A DNA stretch of 64,000 bases from Kosakonia sp. H02 (GCA_030704225.1 CP131915.1:496001-560000), one strand, 5' to 3'; positions 8,184-18,582 are shown, counted from the stretch's first letter. Translations and numbers: made by a program. The notes: a model not told the origin generated them from the sequence alone.

Positions 8184-9353
8184 TTAGCGTGGCTTAATAC
8201 GACACAGGGCCTGCGCGCCTGCCCTTAACGTCGCCTCATCTTTTGCAAACGAGAGGCGAATCAATTTGTTATCAGTACCATCGGTGTAAAACGCCGACAA
8301 TGGGATGGTCGCAACGCCGCAATCAACAATCAGCCGTTTGACCATCTCACTGTCGCTTTCATCACTAAAGTGGCTGTAATCCGCCAGCAGGAAAAACGAA
8401 CCGGCGCTCGGCAGTAAACGAAATGGCGACGCCGCCAGCAACGTTTGCAGCAGGTCGCGTTTACGCTGATAAAAGGCCGCCAGCGACAGCCAGCCTTGCG
8501 GGTCGCGCATATGATCGGCGAAGGCATACTGCATGGGTGTATCGGCAGAGAACATCAAAAACTGATGTACTTTACAGATTTCATCCATCAGTTCCGCTGG
8601 CGCAACGCAGTAACCCACGCGCCAGCCGGTAACGTGATAGGTCTTACCAAACGACGAAATAATCACGCTACGCTCGGCAAGCTGCGGGTGCGTCGCCATG
8701 CCATGATGTGGTTCGCCGTCGAACACCACATGCTCATACACTTCATCGGACAAAATCACGATATCGGTGTTGCGGGTAAGCGCCGCCAGTTGCTCCAGAT
8801 CGGCGCGGGAGAACACCTGCCCGCTCGGGTTGTGCGGCGTGTTAATGATGATCATCCGTGTGCGGGGCGTAATGGCAGCGCGCACTTCATCCCAGTTCAC
8901 CGCGAAATCCGGCACCGTCAGCTTAATCGCCACCGGTTTCGCCCCCTGCAACCGCACGATGGGCGCGTAGCTGTCGAATGAGGGTTCAAAATAGATAACT
9001 TCGTCGCCCGGATGCACCAGCCCGCTGATGGCTGAATATAACCCCTGGCTGGCGCTGGCGGTGATCAGGATTTCACTATCCACGTCGTAATCTGTGTGAT
9101 AGAGGTCGGAAATCTTCTGCGCAATGCGCTCTTTTAACGGGCGCAGGCCAGTCATCGCGGCATATTGGTTGTGGTTGTCCTGCATTGCGCGGGTCACACC
9201 GTTTATCAATTGCGGATCGCAAGGGAAATTCGGCGCGCCCTGAGAAAGGTTAATCGCTTTATGCTGCGCGGAAAGCTGGCCAATCACGGTAAAAATGGTA
9301 GTGCCGACATCAGGTAATTTGGAGCGGGTAGTCACCGGCGTTCGCAACGTCAT
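8184..9353 (-). CDS. PLP-dependent class I aminotransferase (YbdL/methionine-aminotransferase-like)
   Basis: 389 residues from the ATG at 9353, which has AAAGGA just upstream; the longer open frame runs back through the promoter and the divergent gene and is not real. Fold-type I motifs are present: NQYAAMTGLRPL, the NTPHNPSG loop, the SDEVYEHVVF strand and the PLP-lysine motif SSFGKTYHVTGWR. It resembles E. coli YbdL, which prefers methionine, histidine and phenylalanine, but it sits outside the ybdL locus and has its own regulator, so it is a paralog. Specificity cannot be read here. Confidence 0.88.
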   Translation of the reverse strand: MTLRTPVTTRSKLPDVGTTIFTVIGQLSAQHKAINLSQGAPNFPCDPQLINGVTRAMQDNHNQYAAMTGLRPLKERIAQKISDLYHTDYDVDSEILITASASQGLYSAISGLVHPGDEVIYFEPSFDSYAPIVRLQGAKPVAIKLTVPDFAVNWDEVRAAITPRTRMIIINTPHNPSGQVFSRADLEQLAALTRNTDIVILSDEVYEHVVFDGEPHHGMATHPQLAERSVIISSFGKTYHVTGWRVGYCVAPAELMDEICKVHQFLMFSADTPMQYAFADHMRDPQGWLSLAAFYQRKRDLLQTLLAASPFRLLPSAGSFFLLADYSHFSDESDSEMVKRLIVDCGVATIPLSAFYTDGTDNKLIRLSFAKDEATLRAGAQALCRIKPR

Positions 9354-9410
9354 GTTTAATCCTTTCTCATTAAAAGTGCATAACCATTCAAACCAAAAGC
9401 CTGTTGAGCC

Positions 9411-9428
9411 GACAATCGAATTGTTGTC
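9411..9428. promoter_or_regulatory. Candidate LysR operator in the divergent promoter region
   Basis: Inverted repeat GACAA-N8-TTGTC (9411-9428) in the 112-bp gap between the aminotransferase and the divergent LysR gene. The A/T-rich interrupted dyad is typical of LysR regulators that control a divergent neighbour and themselves. Confidence 0.45.
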
Positions 9429-9465
9429 ATAATAGCCATGAATAATTCGCATAGCTGGAGCCACC

Positions 9466-10317
9466 ATGTCGCACCGTTCCCTGCCGCTAAATGCCATTGA
9501 TGCCTTTCTGGTGACCGCCCGCCATCTCAATCTGACCCATGCCGCAAAAGAACTGTGCCTGACGCAGGGCGCGGTTAGCCGCAAAATCGCCACGCTGGAA
9601 AGCTGGTTTGGTTTTCCGCTTTTTGAACGCCATGCGCGGGGGTTGCATTTATCGCCTCAAGGCAGCGTGTTATTGCCGGAGTTGCGCAGCGCTTTTGAAT
9701 ATTTATTGACGGTTGCCGACCAGGCGCGGGCGCAGCAAACGGTGGTCCGGCTGAAAGCGCCGACCTGCGCCATGCGCTGGTTAGTGCCAAGGCTATTGGA
9801 TCTTGAACAGCGCTACCCGGAGTTACAGGTGGCGCTGACCACCACGACCGATCACACCATTAATTTCAAAACCGAACCTTATGACGCCGCCATTGTGTTT
9901 GGTACCCAACTCAGCGCGGGCGATCTGCTGTTTGAGGAAGCATTGACACCCGTGATGAACGCCGCGCTGCCACAACGCAATGCGCTGGAAAAAGCCACAT
10001 TATTGCACCCGACGCGGGATAAAACCGACTGGTCACTGTGGCTGGCGAAGCAAGCGGAGTTCCAGCCGGGCATGCGGAAAAATCAACATTTCGACACCAT
10101 GGATCTGGCGATCACCGCCGCTATTCAAGGCTTAGGGATTGCTATCGCCGATGAGACCGTCGTGCAGGAAGATATCCGCGCCGGACGCTTGCTGCGCCCT
10201 TTTGCGCTGAGCGTTAAAACCGGCGCCAGTTACCGGCTGGTACTGCGTGAATCACAGCATAAAGCCGCCGGGCTGGCGGCCTTTCGTGAAGGATTATTGG
10301 GCGAGGATGCGGCGTGA
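9466..10317 (+). CDS. LysR-family transcriptional regulator (GcvA-like) of the aminotransferase operon
   Basis: 283 residues. The N-terminal winged HTH (about residues 8-66: LNAIDAFLVTARHLNLTHAA, LTQGAVSRKIATLE) is followed by a periplasmic-binding-protein-like effector domain. The sequence resembles GcvA, including the LPLNAIDAF opening. It is transcribed away from the aminotransferase/binding-protein operon with an inverted repeat between them, the classic layout for a regulator of the divergent genes. The effector is probably an amino acid or its keto acid. Confidence 0.88.
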   Translation: MSHRSLPLNAIDAFLVTARHLNLTHAAKELCLTQGAVSRKIATLESWFGFPLFERHARGLHLSPQGSVLLPELRSAFEYLLTVADQARAQQTVVRLKAPTCAMRWLVPRLLDLEQRYPELQVALTTTTDHTINFKTEPYDAAIVFGTQLSAGDLLFEEALTPVMNAALPQRNALEKATLLHPTRDKTDWSLWLAKQAEFQPGMRKNQHFDTMDLAITAAIQGLGIAIADETVVQEDIRAGRLLRPFALSVKTGASYRLVLRESQHKAAGLAAFREGLLGEDAA

Positions 10318-10382
10318 TGGCGTGGCGTATGCGCCTGCATTTTTATGCAAATAAAAGCGTGAATTCTGTCTGGTCCCCCCTT

Positions 10383-11726
10383 TTAAAGCAAACCGCAACG
10401 TCGTTTGCTGCGCTCCTCGGCCTGCCGGTATAGCTCAAATTCGTCGAGTACCGGGCAGCCGAGCGCGGCTTCGAACTGAGCTTTACTGGCGTTACCATGG
10501 CTGCGCGTCTGGGTTTCATTGCCGAGATTGGACTGAAAAATCCCGGCCGCGCTGACGGGCAGAAAATCTTCGTAAGTAATAGGTTGGGCCACCAGCCACC
10601 CGCGCTCGATCAGCGGCTGCGGATCGTCCCCGGCGCGAATAACCTGCCGATGGGCTTCCCCGGAGGGCGTCAGGCGATAGCGGAACCACGCCAGCTCTTG
10701 CTTACGCAACAGCATTTCGCTATCGGGAAAGGCTTTAAACACCTCTTGCAAGTGCAACTGGTGTGTCAGGTTATCTTTGCCCGTCCCGGCGCTGGCCAGC
10801 AGTTGATCATAAAGCGCTCGCCCCTTTGCCGTCAGCGCGACGCCGCGCTGTTCTATCTCGCCAAAACGTGCGGTATGCGTGCCCTGATGCTCCCCGCTAA
10901 ACAAAACAGGTTCATCTAATGCTTTAAAACTGGTCTGGCGCAGCAAAATCGGCACGTCGCGACGCGGCGGCCCTTCTATCAAGATTTTCGGTTCAATGCC
11001 GTATTCCGACATCAACGCCTGCACGCGGTCGATATCCAGCGTGCGCGGCGTTAAATGGTTGATATGGCAGCCGGGAAAACAGACCACATCCGCAATCAGA
11101 CGGTGTTCGTTGTGCAACGCCTGGTAAGTGGGTTCATCGACGGTGGAATGACGATGCCAGCGAAACGTCTCCAGCGCCTCTTGCACAAAGAGCTGCGCCT
11201 GCTGTGACGTGAAGCCGCCATTTAACTCATGGACTTCAATCAACTGACGGCAAGCGGGCGTAAAAATATCGCGCTTTGCGAGGATCGCCGCTGCTTTTTC
11301 ACGCAGACTTTCATTTTCGATCAGTTCCAGGCGCAACAACGACGTGAAAATGCGAAACGGATTACGCGATAACGCCGCATCGTCAATCGGGCGAAACGCA
11401 GTGGAGTGCACCGGAACACCTGCCTGCGACAAATCGTAATAGCTGACCGGAAACATCCCCATAATGGCAAACATCCGCCTCAGCGTAGCTAACTCTTCCG
11501 CCGTTCCCACGCGGATCGCACCGTGGCGCTCAACGTTGAGCCGGGCCAGTTCATCGGCGTTAGCCAGTTGTTCATGCAGACGCGGATTGTGCTCCAGTAC
11601 AGCCAGATTCACATCGGCGACCAGTTCCAGCAACGTGCCGTATTGTGGAACTTCCTGCTGATACATTGCCGACATAGCCTGTGAAAATTGTTCCCTGATC
11701 TCGTCAGCCGTGATGCTGTACCCCAT
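10383..11726 (-). CDS. ydcJ: YdcJ, DUF1338 2-oxoadipate dioxygenase/decarboxylase-type enzyme
   Basis: 447 residues, equal to E. coli YdcJ. It belongs to the DUF1338 family, whose Pseudomonas member HglS is an Fe(II)-dependent enzyme that converts 2-oxoadipate to D-2-hydroxyglutarate in lysine catabolism. The VCFPGCHINHLTPRTLDID segment (about residues 216-234) holds a histidine pair that would fit metal binding. It is divergent from the regulator ydcI across a 302-bp gap, as in E. coli. Enzymatic assignment is by family; YdcJ itself is little studied. Confidence 0.93.
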   Translation of the reverse strand: MGYSITADEIREQFSQAMSAMYQQEVPQYGTLLELVADVNLAVLEHNPRLHEQLANADELARLNVERHGAIRVGTAEELATLRRMFAIMGMFPVSYYDLSQAGVPVHSTAFRPIDDAALSRNPFRIFTSLLRLELIENESLREKAAAILAKRDIFTPACRQLIEVHELNGGFTSQQAQLFVQEALETFRWHRHSTVDEPTYQALHNEHRLIADVVCFPGCHINHLTPRTLDIDRVQALMSEYGIEPKILIEGPPRRDVPILLRQTSFKALDEPVLFSGEHQGTHTARFGEIEQRGVALTAKGRALYDQLLASAGTGKDNLTHQLHLQEVFKAFPDSEMLLRKQELAWFRYRLTPSGEAHRQVIRAGDDPQPLIERGWLVAQPITYEDFLPVSAAGIFQSNLGNETQTRSHGNASKAQFEAALGCPVLDEFELYRQAEERSKRRCGLL

Positions 11727-12028
11727 AGTGTCATCTCTCCAGTCAGTTATCTCTGGAGTGTAGAGAAGGCTTCCCGCGTGCGTGGGGAGAAATTTACAAA
11801 GTGTGATCGTGGCAAAAAACGAGCACTTTTTGCTCGCAATCGAGCATAACGAAAGATTATGGAATTGGCGGCGATAAAAACCCTGGCAACATGCAGGTTA
11901 CGTCACATTGCGCGCAGAATGTGTTTGTAACTTAAGAAGATTAAATGTTAATTATATTTTGCTATCAAGTTATCAAAATTAAACAACTTTACTTGTCACC
12001 GGCTCCGCTCAGTTTTTAACATCATCTT
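11727..12028. other. Divergent ydcJ/ydcI promoter region
   Basis: Non-coding 302 bp. It contains the dyad CTCCAG...CTGGAG at about 11737-11758 near the ydcJ start, a CGAGCA-CTTTT-TGCTCG hairpin with a third CGAGCA copy at about 11819-11848, and an AT-rich stretch (11940-12000) before ydcI. The repeats could be YdcI binding sites. I see no ORF with a ribosome site. Confidence 0.5.
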
Positions 12029-12952
12029 ATGGAAAAAAAAGGTCTGTTCTCACAGCGCATTCGCCTGCGCCATTTGCATACATTCGTCGCCGTCGCGCAA
12101 CAAGGAACATTGGGGCGCGCGGCAGAAACCCTTAACCTTAGTCAGCCTGCCCTGTCGAAAACCTTAAATGAGCTTGAGCAGCTCACCGGCTCGCGTCTGT
12201 TTGAGCGGGGACGTCTTGGGGCGCAGTTGACACTGATGGGCGAGCAGTTTCTGACCCATGCCGTGCGCGTCCTGGATGCGGTCAACATTGCGGGTCAGTC
12301 TCTGACCAACAAAGAAGAGAAAAATAGCGGGCTGATCCGTATCGGCGCATTGCCCACTGCCGCGCTGGGGATTTTGCCAGCGGTGATTGGCCAGCTACAC
12401 AAGCAGCAGCCGGATATCACGATTCAGGTCGCCACGGTAAACAACCCGATGCTGCTCGCCGGGCTGAAAACGGGTGAACTGGACGTCGGCATCGGGCGGA
12501 TGTCTGATCCTGACCTGATGTGCGGTTTAAACTATGAGCTACTGTTTCTTGAATCACTGAAACTGGTGGTACGCCCACGTCACCCGCTACTGCAAAACAC
12601 CGTTACGCTAAGCCGTGTGCTGGAGTGGCCAGTGGTGGTGCTGCCGCAAGGCACGGTGCCACGACAAAATGCCGAAGATTTACTTGCCAGCCAGAACTGC
12701 ACGCTGCCCTCCGGCTGTATCGAAACACTGTCGGCATCGTTATCGCGCCAGCTTACTGTCGAATACGATTATGTGTGGTTTGTGCCCTCGGGCGCGGTGA
12801 AAGATGATTTGCGCCTCGGCTCACTGGTAGCGCTGCCTGTTCATCCGCCCGGTATCGGCGATCCGATTGGCATTATCACCCGCGTTGATGCTCCCTTGTC
12901 ACCCGCGGCGCATACCTTAATCAGCTTTATTCGTAAAACGCTGCCAGATTGA
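12029..12952 (+). CDS. ydcI: YdcI, LysR-family regulator
   Basis: 307 residues with a canonical LysR HTH at the N-terminus (LRHLHTFVAVAQQGTLGRAAETLNLSQPALSKTLNELE, about residues 12-46) and an effector domain. It is orthologous to E. coli/Salmonella YdcI, which has been linked to acid-stress response and global metabolic control. It is divergent from ydcJ and is followed by a strong terminator shared with the convergent trg gene. The ribosome site is weak (the ATG is preceded by ACATCATCTT). Confidence 0.93.
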   Translation: MEKKGLFSQRIRLRHLHTFVAVAQQGTLGRAAETLNLSQPALSKTLNELEQLTGSRLFERGRLGAQLTLMGEQFLTHAVRVLDAVNIAGQSLTNKEEKNSGLIRIGALPTAALGILPAVIGQLHKQQPDITIQVATVNNPMLLAGLKTGELDVGIGRMSDPDLMCGLNYELLFLESLKLVVRPRHPLLQNTVTLSRVLEWPVVVLPQGTVPRQNAEDLLASQNCTLPSGCIETLSASLSRQLTVEYDYVWFVPSGAVKDDLRLGSLVALPVHPPGIGDPIGIITRVDAPLSPAAHTLISFIRKTLPD

Positions 12953-12965
12953 TGCTGAGGATAAA

Positions 12966-12992
12966 GAGAGAGGCCCTTACGGGCCTCTTTTT
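12966..12992 (+). terminator. Bidirectional terminator between ydcI and trg
   Basis: Stem AGAGGCCC/GGGCCTCT with a TTAC loop followed by TTTTT on the plus strand. The minus strand also carries an A/T-rich tail after the stem, so it can serve convergent trg. Confidence 0.85.
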
Positions 12993-12994
12993 TA

Positions 12995-14689
12995 TCAGAA
13001 CGTTTCCCAGTTATCGCCATTTGTCAGCACAGGACGCTGCGGCGTAAACGGTTTTGCTGTCGGCGATGATGAGCTGCTCTGCGGCAGTGGTTCGCTGCCC
13101 GTCAGGCGGAACGCGCGCACCGCTTCGGTCAGGCGCGCGGCCTGTTCTTCCAAAGAGGTAGCGGCAGCGGAGGCTTCTTCAACCAGCGAGGCGTTCTGCT
13201 GTGTCACGTTGTCCATCTCTGTAATGGCCTGGCTTACTTGCGTAATGCCTTTGCTCTGTTCATCCGACGCGGCGGCGATTTCCAGCATGATATCGGTGAC
13301 GCGTTTCACGGCAGTCACGATCTCATCCATCGTATCCCCGGCGGAGACCACTTCCCCGGAGCCTTGTTCAATCAGGCTAACGGATTCGCTGATCAGCGCT
13401 TCGATCTCTTTCGCGGCCTGCGCACTGCGGCTTGCCAGGGTGCGAACTTCGCTGGCGACCACCGCAAAGCCACGGCCCTGCTCACCGGCACGGGCAGCCT
13501 CAACGGCGGCGTTCAATGCGAGGATGTTGGTCTGGAACGCGATGCTGTTAATCACGGCGGTGATTTCAGAAATTTTGCGCGAACTGGTGCTGATATTGCC
13601 CATGGTTTGCACCACGCCGGAAACAATCTGCCCGCCTTTGGTTGCTTTGCCGGACGCATCGCGCGCCAGGCCGCTGGCATGATGCGCATTGTCGGCGTTC
13701 TGTTTCACCGTAGCCGTAAGTTGTTCCATGCTGGCGGCGGTCTCTTCAATCGCCGCCGCCTGCTGCTCGGTTCGGGAAGAGAGATCGGTATTACCGGCAG
13801 AGATTTCGCTGGTGCCGCGATAGATCTCTTCCGCACCCTGACGCACGGTGGCAACGGTGGTGACCAGTGAGTGCTGCATGGCTTGCAGATCGCTGCTTAA
13901 ACGGCCGATTTCACTGCGCCCTGTTGGTTCATCGGCGACCGTTAAATCGCCGGAGGCAATGCGTGAAATGCGCTGGGCTGCACGTTGCAGCGGGTTGATC
14001 ACCACACGGCGCAGCACGGTAAAGGTGATGATGGTTAAGACCAGTGCAAAGGCAAACGCGGCCGCCATAAACATCAGCCCAAGCTGAGTGCGGCTGTGCG
14101 CCATTTCACCCAGATGCTCTGCACGCGCAGTACGGATCTCAATCGCCTTCAGTAGAACGACGTTATAAGCGTCATCCAGTTGGCGCGCTTGTTCACTTTC
14201 GTGGTTGATAATCGCTTCGAACATGCCGTTTTTGGCGTATTTCAGCATCGGCTGCATACCCGCCATGTAAGCGTTAAAACGGGTGGTAAGGTCCGCGTCG
14301 AGCGCCATGTCGGCATCGGTTTTCACCGCGCGACTCATATATTGCTTAAAGCCATCCTGCGATTGCCCGATGCGTTTTTCCGCTTCAGCCACGTTTTTTT
14401 TCATATCGTCCATTTCGGCAATACGGCTTGCCGCGCCAGCATGGATCAATTTAAGACGTGCTATGCGTAAGTTGTTAGAACTATTAGATAATCCCATACG
14501 AACCTGGATTTCCTGGGTCACGTCTTGCTGGTCGCGATCCGCTTGCATCAGGAAATAGCCTGCCAGACCAGAACTTAAAGCAAATAGCACCAGAATGCCG
14601 CTAAGGATGGAGGAAAACAGGGGAACCAATCGAATATTGTGCATAAAACCAATGCCTTGTGTTTTTTGCATCGCTGCTTTGTTATCCAT
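12995..14689 (-). CDS. trg: Trg-like methyl-accepting chemotaxis protein with an NWETF tail
   Basis: 564 residues. First membrane helix about residues 21-48, a four-helix periplasmic domain, second helix about 206-228, then HAMP and the signalling domain with the invariant hairpin ([20 protein letters not shown]). The periplasmic part is close to E. coli Trg, the receptor for ribose and galactose via their binding proteins (GMFEAIINHESEQ, GMQPMLKYAK). E. coli Trg ends without a CheR/CheB docking peptide, but this one ends in NWETF (residues 560-564) after a Ser/Pro-rich linker. It has a FliA-type promoter. Confidence 0.93.
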   Translation of the reverse strand: MDNKAAMQKTQGIGFMHNIRLVPLFSSILSGILVLFALSSGLAGYFLMQADRDQQDVTQEIQVRMGLSNSSNNLRIARLKLIHAGAASRIAEMDDMKKNVAEAEKRIGQSQDGFKQYMSRAVKTDADMALDADLTTRFNAYMAGMQPMLKYAKNGMFEAIINHESEQARQLDDAYNVVLLKAIEIRTARAEHLGEMAHSRTQLGLMFMAAAFAFALVLTIITFTVLRRVVINPLQRAAQRISRIASGDLTVADEPTGRSEIGRLSSDLQAMQHSLVTTVATVRQGAEEIYRGTSEISAGNTDLSSRTEQQAAAIEETAASMEQLTATVKQNADNAHHASGLARDASGKATKGGQIVSGVVQTMGNISTSSRKISEITAVINSIAFQTNILALNAAVEAARAGEQGRGFAVVASEVRTLASRSAQAAKEIEALISESVSLIEQGSGEVVSAGDTMDEIVTAVKRVTDIMLEIAAASDEQSKGITQVSQAITEMDNVTQQNASLVEEASAAATSLEEQAARLTEAVRAFRLTGSEPLPQSSSSSPTAKPFTPQRPVLTNGDNWETF

Positions 14690-14740
14690 GGCTATCGACT
14701 CTCATATTTGTCTGATACGTACAACAGGAATGATATATAG

Positions 14741-14767
14741 GCATCGGCAATAATTGGATTTTTCTTA
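14741..14767 (-). promoter_or_regulatory. FliA (sigma-28) promoter of trg
   Basis: On the minus strand TAAGAAAA (14767-14760), an 11-bp spacer and GCCGATGC (14748-14741) match the flagellar consensus TAAAGTTT-N11-GCCGATAA with exact spacing. It lies about 50 bp upstream of the trg start, placing trg in the flagellar/chemotaxis regulon. Confidence 0.85.
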
Positions 14768-14843
14768 TGGCGAAAATCGATAGGGCGGTCACAGATTTGG
14801 AGTTTGGTAGCGCCAGCGGTGACACCGCTGGCGTGAGGCAGGA

Positions 14844-16270
<1,427 letters not shown>

Positions 16271-16282
16271 GAAACCTCCTGG

Positions 16283-16327
16283 ATACTGTAGGGGGGTATG
16301 GTACAGGAGGCAGTCTTTTACTGTAAA
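16283..16327 (-). promoter_or_regulatory. frmRA promoter and FrmR operator
   Basis: On the minus strand TTTACA (16327-16322), an 18-bp spacer and TACCAT (16303-16298) form the promoter. The -10 overlaps a dyad centred on a six-G/C tract (16291-16296, flanked by ACTGTA and TATGGTAC), the form recognised by CsoR/RcnR-family repressors. Confidence 0.75.
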
Positions 16328-16656
16328 CGTTAGATTTTATGGGGGTATCAATGAATATATTTTTGCTTGCGAATCACGGGCTATATGCATGATCACCAGG
16401 TATCGCTGAATTTAATTGATACAGTTATTTTATCAGTGAGAATTATAATTTATCCCCACAGTAACTATGGTCACATCAAATAATTGTATATATCACCGCC
16501 AGTTATGGCTCCCTTCGCATTCCTTCGTAAAATTAATTAAATATTACTCTTACTTGCTAAAATGAACTTAAATTAAATTTTTTCACTTAGGTTCTTTCGA
16601 TAATGTTTGCTAAGATTCTTCTTAGTGAATTAGCGAATATTAAGTAAGGAAGATGT
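16328..16656. other. AT-rich intergenic stretch upstream of the orphan ORF
   Basis: About 330 bp, strikingly A/T-rich compared with both flanks (runs such as AATTAATTAAATATTACT at about 16530). No ORF with a plausible ribosome site and no terminator T-run. Such composition often marks H-NS-silenced acquired DNA; here it leads directly into an unrelated small gene. Confidence 0.5.
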
Positions 16657-17001
16657 ATGCGCTGGAATATTACGGATATGTTAGTTTCCCCGACCACCGG
16701 AACGGCATTTGCTGTTGCCCGAACGCTGAACAACAAAGCGCTGATTATCTGGTACAGAGGTGACTATTTCCTACGCCCCGGAGATTTATTACTTACTGAT
16801 TTGAAAGGAATTATAATCGAAGGCAGAATGCGGGACTTCAAAGTTATTCATACCATGCCCTATTTCCCAACTATCTGGAATACATTAAAAAAGAGTTGCC
16901 GATGTCCTGGTAATGATAATATTTCTTTGCGTGAATGTAATAATCAAGAAGGCTGCTTATTTGAACTGTGTCCGTATGGCATTAAAAAGTTTCTGAACTG
17001 A
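16657..17001 (+). CDS. Orphan 114-residue protein with a C-terminal cysteine cluster
   Basis: I do not recognise this protein. It starts at an ATG six bases after AAGGA. The N-terminal two thirds look like a small beta-rich domain (ALIIWYRGDYFLRPGDLLL, then IIIEGRMRDFKVIHT). The last 35 residues contain five cysteines (CRCP..., C-N4-GC, ELC), which could bind a metal. There is no signal peptide or membrane helix. The base composition is lower in GC than its neighbours, like the preceding 330 bp, suggesting recent acquisition. It is alone between frmR and the MHS transporter. Confidence 0.65.
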   Translation: MRWNITDMLVSPTTGTAFAVARTLNNKALIIWYRGDYFLRPGDLLLTDLKGIIIEGRMRDFKVIHTMPYFPTIWNTLKKSCRCPGNDNISLRECNNQEGCLFELCPYGIKKFLN

Positions 17002-17086
17002 CAAGCGGGAAAATATATTATATTGCCAAAACAGCGCTATATTGCGCGAATAATAGCCCGATGAAGAATTTTCATCGGGCCAGTAA

Positions 17087-18412
17087 TTAACGTTTTAGCG
17101 GTTTACCTGCCGTTTCATTGGCGCGAAGTACGGTAAGGAAAGTAATGAGTGCCGCGCCCATAACATAAAACGCAGGCGAAAATTTATCGCCGGTGCTGGT
17201 AATGAGATACGCGGAGAACCAGGGGGTGATACCGCCGAAAAAAGCGACAGCAAAGTTATAAGCAATGGAAAGACCGCCGTAGCGCACACTGGTCGGAAAG
17301 AGCTCCGCCATCGCTGCCGTACAGGCGCCGTCAAAGGCAGCGATAAATGCACCGAGCATGACCATTGCCAGCACCGCCGAAAGCACATCGCCGTTAGCCA
17401 TCACCATCATCGCCGGATAACTGAGCAGAATAAATCCGGCACAGCCCGCCAGCATCAACGGCTTGCGCCCGAATTTATCGGACAGATAGCCCATAAACGG
17501 CACCAGCACGGCAACGGAAAACAGGCCTATCGTCGTGATGGCGTAAGCATGCAGTTTGCTGAAATGCAGCTCAGTAGCGAGATAGCTCGGCATAAACGTT
17601 TGCAGCGTCCAGTGCCCGACCGCTTTGATCACCACAAAACCCACGCAGAATAACAACGCGCCCCAGGCGGTGGTTACCGCTTTACGCAGCGGCGCGGCTT
17701 CTGTTTGGCCGTTCTTCATGGCATCGATAAATTCCGGCGAATCTTCCAGATGTTTTCGCAGATACAACCCTACCCAACCGAGCGGCCCGGCGATCAAAAA
17801 GGGAATGCGCCAGCCCCAGTCGCTCATCGCGCTTTCACCCAGCGTGGCGGTAAGCAGAAAAACCAATCCGGAGCCGACGACAAACGCCATAAAACCAAAG
17901 TTATCGATCCAGCAGGTAAAGTAGCCGCGCCGCGCCGTCGGTGCATATTCCGCCAGGTACGTTGTTGCGCCAGAGCTTTCACCGCCCGCCGCAAACCCCT
18001 GCACGAGGCGCGTTATCACCAGCAGCACCGTTGCGGTAATACCCACCTGATGATATGTCGGGAGCAGGCCCATCACGAAGGTCGCGCCCGAGGTCAGCAA
18101 AATCACCGTCGCCAGCACCTTTTGCCGCCCTTTACGATCCCCCAGCGAACCGAAGAACAACCCGCCAAGCGGGCGCATCACAAAGCCTGCGCCGAATACC
18201 GCGAAGGAGGAAAGCAGCGCTACGCTGGCATTTTCCGCCTGGAAAAATTGCAGGCCAATAATGGCCGCCAGCGTGCCGTACAGCCCAAAGTCAAACCATT
18301 CAACAAAGTGACCGATGCCGGTAGCGAGCAGCACTTTGCGTAATTTACGCGCGCCGCCGGCTTGTTCCTGCACCGCCGCGCGATCGAGTGATTCCTGAAC
18401 TGGCTGTGTCAT
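17087..18412 (-). CDS. MHS-family major facilitator transporter
   Basis: 441 residues with 12 predicted helices. The metabolite:H+ symporter signature is clear: the GHFVEWFDFGLYG start of helix 1, the GSLGDRKGRQKVL loop between helices 2 and 3, ARLVQGFAAGGESSGATTYLAEYAP-type helix 5, and the repeated loop GYLSDKFGRKPLM. Relatives carry citrate, alpha-ketoglutarate, proline/betaine or shikimate; the substrate cannot be read here. It is alone, flanked by the orphan ORF and cybB, with an inverted-repeat operator candidate 32 bp upstream of the start. Confidence 0.9.
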   Translation of the reverse strand: MTQPVQESLDRAAVQEQAGGARKLRKVLLATGIGHFVEWFDFGLYGTLAAIIGLQFFQAENASVALLSSFAVFGAGFVMRPLGGLFFGSLGDRKGRQKVLATVILLTSGATFVMGLLPTYHQVGITATVLLVITRLVQGFAAGGESSGATTYLAEYAPTARRGYFTCWIDNFGFMAFVVGSGLVFLLTATLGESAMSDWGWRIPFLIAGPLGWVGLYLRKHLEDSPEFIDAMKNGQTEAAPLRKAVTTAWGALLFCVGFVVIKAVGHWTLQTFMPSYLATELHFSKLHAYAITTIGLFSVAVLVPFMGYLSDKFGRKPLMLAGCAGFILLSYPAMMVMANGDVLSAVLAMVMLGAFIAAFDGACTAAMAELFPTSVRYGGLSIAYNFAVAFFGGITPWFSAYLITSTGDKFSPAFYVMGAALITFLTVLRANETAGKPLKR

Positions 18413-18443
18413 TTTCCCCTCCCACCCTCGATGGTGTTTCTAT

Positions 18444-18462
18444 TATAGATATACTATCTATA
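18444..18462. promoter_or_regulatory. Perfect 7-bp inverted repeat upstream of the MHS transporter
   Basis: TATAGAT-N5-ATCTATA (18444-18462), a near-perfect dyad of the size bound by GntR- or TetR-type repressors. It lies where the promoter of the transporter gene is expected. No regulator gene is adjacent. Confidence 0.5.
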
Positions 18463-18582
18463 CGGGTTGTACGAATTCAGCACAGCACAGATGGCGGAAA
18501 ATGTGATTTCCACCCGGCTTTTATCCATGAAAAAACCGACAGGATCACATTTTGTCCGCATAGGAGGATAAGAAAACCGATG

